From Legionella genomosp. 1 (GTDB lineage Bacteria; Pseudomonadota; Gammaproteobacteria; Legionellales; Legionellaceae): a stretch of DNA of 10,659 nt. The translations under genes and the position numbers were made by a program. Where the stretch lies: NCBI GenBank assembly GCA_945901965.1, contig CAMDMN010000052.1, positions 1 to 10,659 on the forward strand. The letters are read 5' to 3'. How positions within the stretch are numbered: the stretch's first letter is position 1; every line of letters begins with the position of its first letter. The notes beneath the pieces were generated by a model. The model did no database searches. It was not told where the DNA came from and saw only the letters and a program-made list of their open reading frames with translations. Positions 9,901 through 10,659 of this stretch are shown here, one piece after another.

Positions 9901-10659
9901 ACTCAATCGTTTATTTCATCCATTGGCTGAGGTAGAACTATACGGATCGCAGCTTGTTATGCGAGATCTTATTTGTGATATTGATGTAAGATTAAAATGG
10001 CATATACACCATGATAGTTTTGAGAATGTTGTAGGAAAAATTAAGTTTGCTCTAACAAAAGAATTTGGTCCAAAAGCCGATGTTGGACTTAAAGCTTTAG
10101 TCCGCAAACTTTATCATGCAAATGGAAGTTATGTTGATGTTCTTAAAATTAACGTGCCAATTGGAGGTTTTTTTCCTTTATCCTTGGATCTGAGTATTTT
10201 TGTAGGTAATGATTTTCCATTAGTTAGTTATGCTTCTCATGCTGCAGGGATCTTGAATACAAGAACAGGAAGGATGCGTTATCCCCATCATTTTTTTGCG
10301 AATGTACTAAATAATGTATTAGAGATTGAAGAACCTTCTTGCAAAGATTTTTCTGATAAAGCCAGATGCTCGAGATTAACACATGTATTAAAACTTATAG
10401 TAAGAGCTACTTATTCGCAGCTTCCACAAGAGAAGCTTTTTTTGGGGGATCTTGCGGCTAAAATGCTTAAAGAAATAACATTATATAAATCAGATATCGC
10501 AGGCTTACAAAAAGCTAAGCCTCATTTAGTAGAGGCCCTTCATTTTTTGCTGGAACAACATTTTGAGCATTTTGAATTAACAACGGCCTTTTTTAAACGA
10601 ACAGCAGTTCTTTTAGCGTTTTATCAGGACTTAGGTTGTAAGTTAGTTGCAGTAGATGG
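6998..10659 (+). CDS. Giant uncharacterised protein, 3' truncated by window, with NTase-like region
   Basis: Translating from ATG 6998 gives 1220 codons without a stop up to the window edge, so the gene continues to the right. I do not recognise the whole protein. There is no signal peptide and no clear membrane segment, so it is probably soluble. Residues 1-575 are rich in amphipathic helix (for example IKEAARLLEEFEKDWNK). Residues about 580-653 form a low-complexity Lys/Ala/Pro linker with K591-K596. Residues 658-750 look strongly helical and perhaps coiled coil. Residues about 966-1070 carry a polymerase-beta nucleotidyltransferase signature, followed by further helices. AGGG 7 nt upstream supports the start. 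Codon use is AT-rich with many T7-T8 runs, but no frameshift was seen. Its size, odd architecture and repeat-protein neighbour fit a large effector-like protein, which is inference. An RNA-modifying enzyme is the other main possibility. Confidence 0.85.
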   Translation, partial: MSLFFRSKKFIVVLQGSVSDTFLAESASSPDPTKSIRFEQLVFALLSEPESGDSELSEIKEAARLLEEFEKDWNKPGRTVDEATTQVFFLLKVLGAFPKIKKIISDDCLSEFFLGAVNIEKCLDFERINEDQDNLMAMSSRLSYVQLAICFFEIQMSPYWSLPTDVFFRNIFYTPPECTSATHVNKLSRLLLLSECVFNMVKSNKEGPKANPAAYFLMQEHLKRIRFIFGLILSYSSSLEDELSYIGRNEEFFLKTDDTVLCSAYIVFTTTRIEGFKKSIHPRLVRFPEVLILLQQAFGDAIEVREGLDSRDPVKVRFASLASESHTTSSKGVYQLIKGFVDKGDFKSIYEFQIKFQRANAVLKKAIIEEDASFGSSILNDMLAIFDNKKLAKGKSPLSTDNLNKAGYIDRIIYLLFPNIEERVNFFTRLPLPKSLSNTSLGNLITCELILLSVFNDTNYYKDSSSSLKIFKAKIEENLISVLEHPFVFSNSFHVLYFLAYKNSKFHPGLQKLLDDLNFVLEVIREGGEKFSDIRSKLLDNEDEDYPLESTRVIQRLIDKKLWDEDQAEEIRLLEESFKEPEQSTPPASAKKKKKKAAAPVAKEDAESVATTTYHTLAPKESLKKIPPADVKKVVAPMPALLLAKASPPVITSSLLIKDEADLAIQRATISEMTIAKIERFSELNRLILANLDAFRDEIQLHLSQMTARGFTEQKELMDLDNCLEERQNIIRGLRGYFKKARSNSHISFSLKPLTTEPFLLLDDLLLKVRKHQEPLSSLIDELLSIEEDKSSTLSIHLPALIDVLRSTSIPVISLGQVRSYQFLLRFRSIISDIKEEFTPVLTCILNNESFYPLGEVAIDAKNFGQLILQVQNWSTDPFYMYELKDTPPFLFQIKRNAPDSVNPVADLSAHLSHLVIKWNHEINRFAMVLSKVIPFERESTFITEMKIFCDKLSYSYFKDRDYPCMALLNRLFHPLAEVELYGSQLVMRDLICDIDVRLKWHIHHDSFENVVGKIKFALTKEFGPKADVGLKALVRKLYHANGSYVDVLKINVPIGGFFPLSLDLSIFVGNDFPLVSYASHAAGILNTRTGRMRYPHHFFANVLNNVLEIEEPSCKDFSDKARCSRLTHVLKLIVRATYSQLPQEKLFLGDLAAKMLKEITLYKSDIAGLQKAKPHLVEALHFLLEQHFEHFELTTAFFKRTAVLLAFYQDLGCKLVAVD
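9893..10300 (+). other. Nucleotidyltransferase-like (pol-beta fold) region inside the giant ORF
   Basis: Residues 966-1101 read like a pol-beta NTase core. LNRLFHPLAEVELYGS is followed after nine residues by D994-I-D996, matching the pattern hFGS-x(9-10)-DhD that holds the helical GS turn and two metal-binding Asp. About 68 residues later, VDVLKINVPIGGFFPLSLDLS supplies a third Asp (D1064) on a strand, as in terminal uridylyl/adenylyl transferases (VPIhK...hDhS). TRTGRMRYP (from T1088) then resembles the TGRIIDP stretch of bacterial poly(A) polymerase/CCA enzymes, but their RRDFTxNA motif is absent. All motif matches are by eye. If real, it would transfer a nucleotide to RNA, protein or a small molecule; which one cannot be said. 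Confidence 0.5.

Overview
The window looks like AT-rich gammaproteobacterial DNA, most likely from a host- or amoeba-associated lineage such as the Legionellales (Legionella/Coxiella/Berkiella group). The basis is a gammaproteobacterial-type RhlE helicase, a small protein built from 'LLxGxxAQxNFDxLV' repeats that I associate with Legionellales genomes, and a very large uncharacterised ORF of the kind such genomes carry. Taxonomy is inference; there is no rRNA or other marker gene in the window.

Layout: (1) 1-79 is a perfect 32-bp inverted repeat of REP type, followed by a T-run. (2) 257-1573 encodes the DEAD-box RNA helicase RhlE, with a 10-bp palindromic hairpin in its leader. (3) 1574-1822 is intergenic. 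It holds a second short palindrome and, just before the next gene, two 17-bp direct repeats exactly 21 bp apart. Each repeat contains a perfect extended -10 box and closely resembles a Zur (zinc uptake regulator) operator. (4) 1823-4150 encodes a full-length P1B-type metal ATPase with a His/Asp-rich N-terminal tail. Its catalytic signature motifs are strongly altered: DKTGT reads DLNGT, TGES reads DGSP, and TGD reads TGA. (5) 4218-5807 is murJ, the lipid II flippase gene, in a divergent form lacking the acidic residue at E. coli Asp39. (6) 5844-6815 is a 317-323 aa protein of about six degenerate helical repeats. (7) 6998 to the window edge is one uninterrupted reading frame of at least 1220 codons. 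It is a soluble, mostly helical giant protein with a Lys/Ala/Pro linker and, near the end of the visible part, a polymerase-beta-type nucleotidyltransferase signature (YGS...DID...DLS).

All genes lie on the + strand. The ATPase, murJ and the repeat protein are closely spaced (67 and 36-54 bp) and could share a transcript. The giant ORF follows a 182-bp AT-rich gap with its own candidate promoter. The two most interesting systems are the putatively zinc-regulated, catalytically odd ATPase and the pair of repeat protein plus giant NTase-like protein, which are plausible host-interaction factors. No tRNA, rRNA, CRISPR array, transposase or intact insertion sequence was seen.
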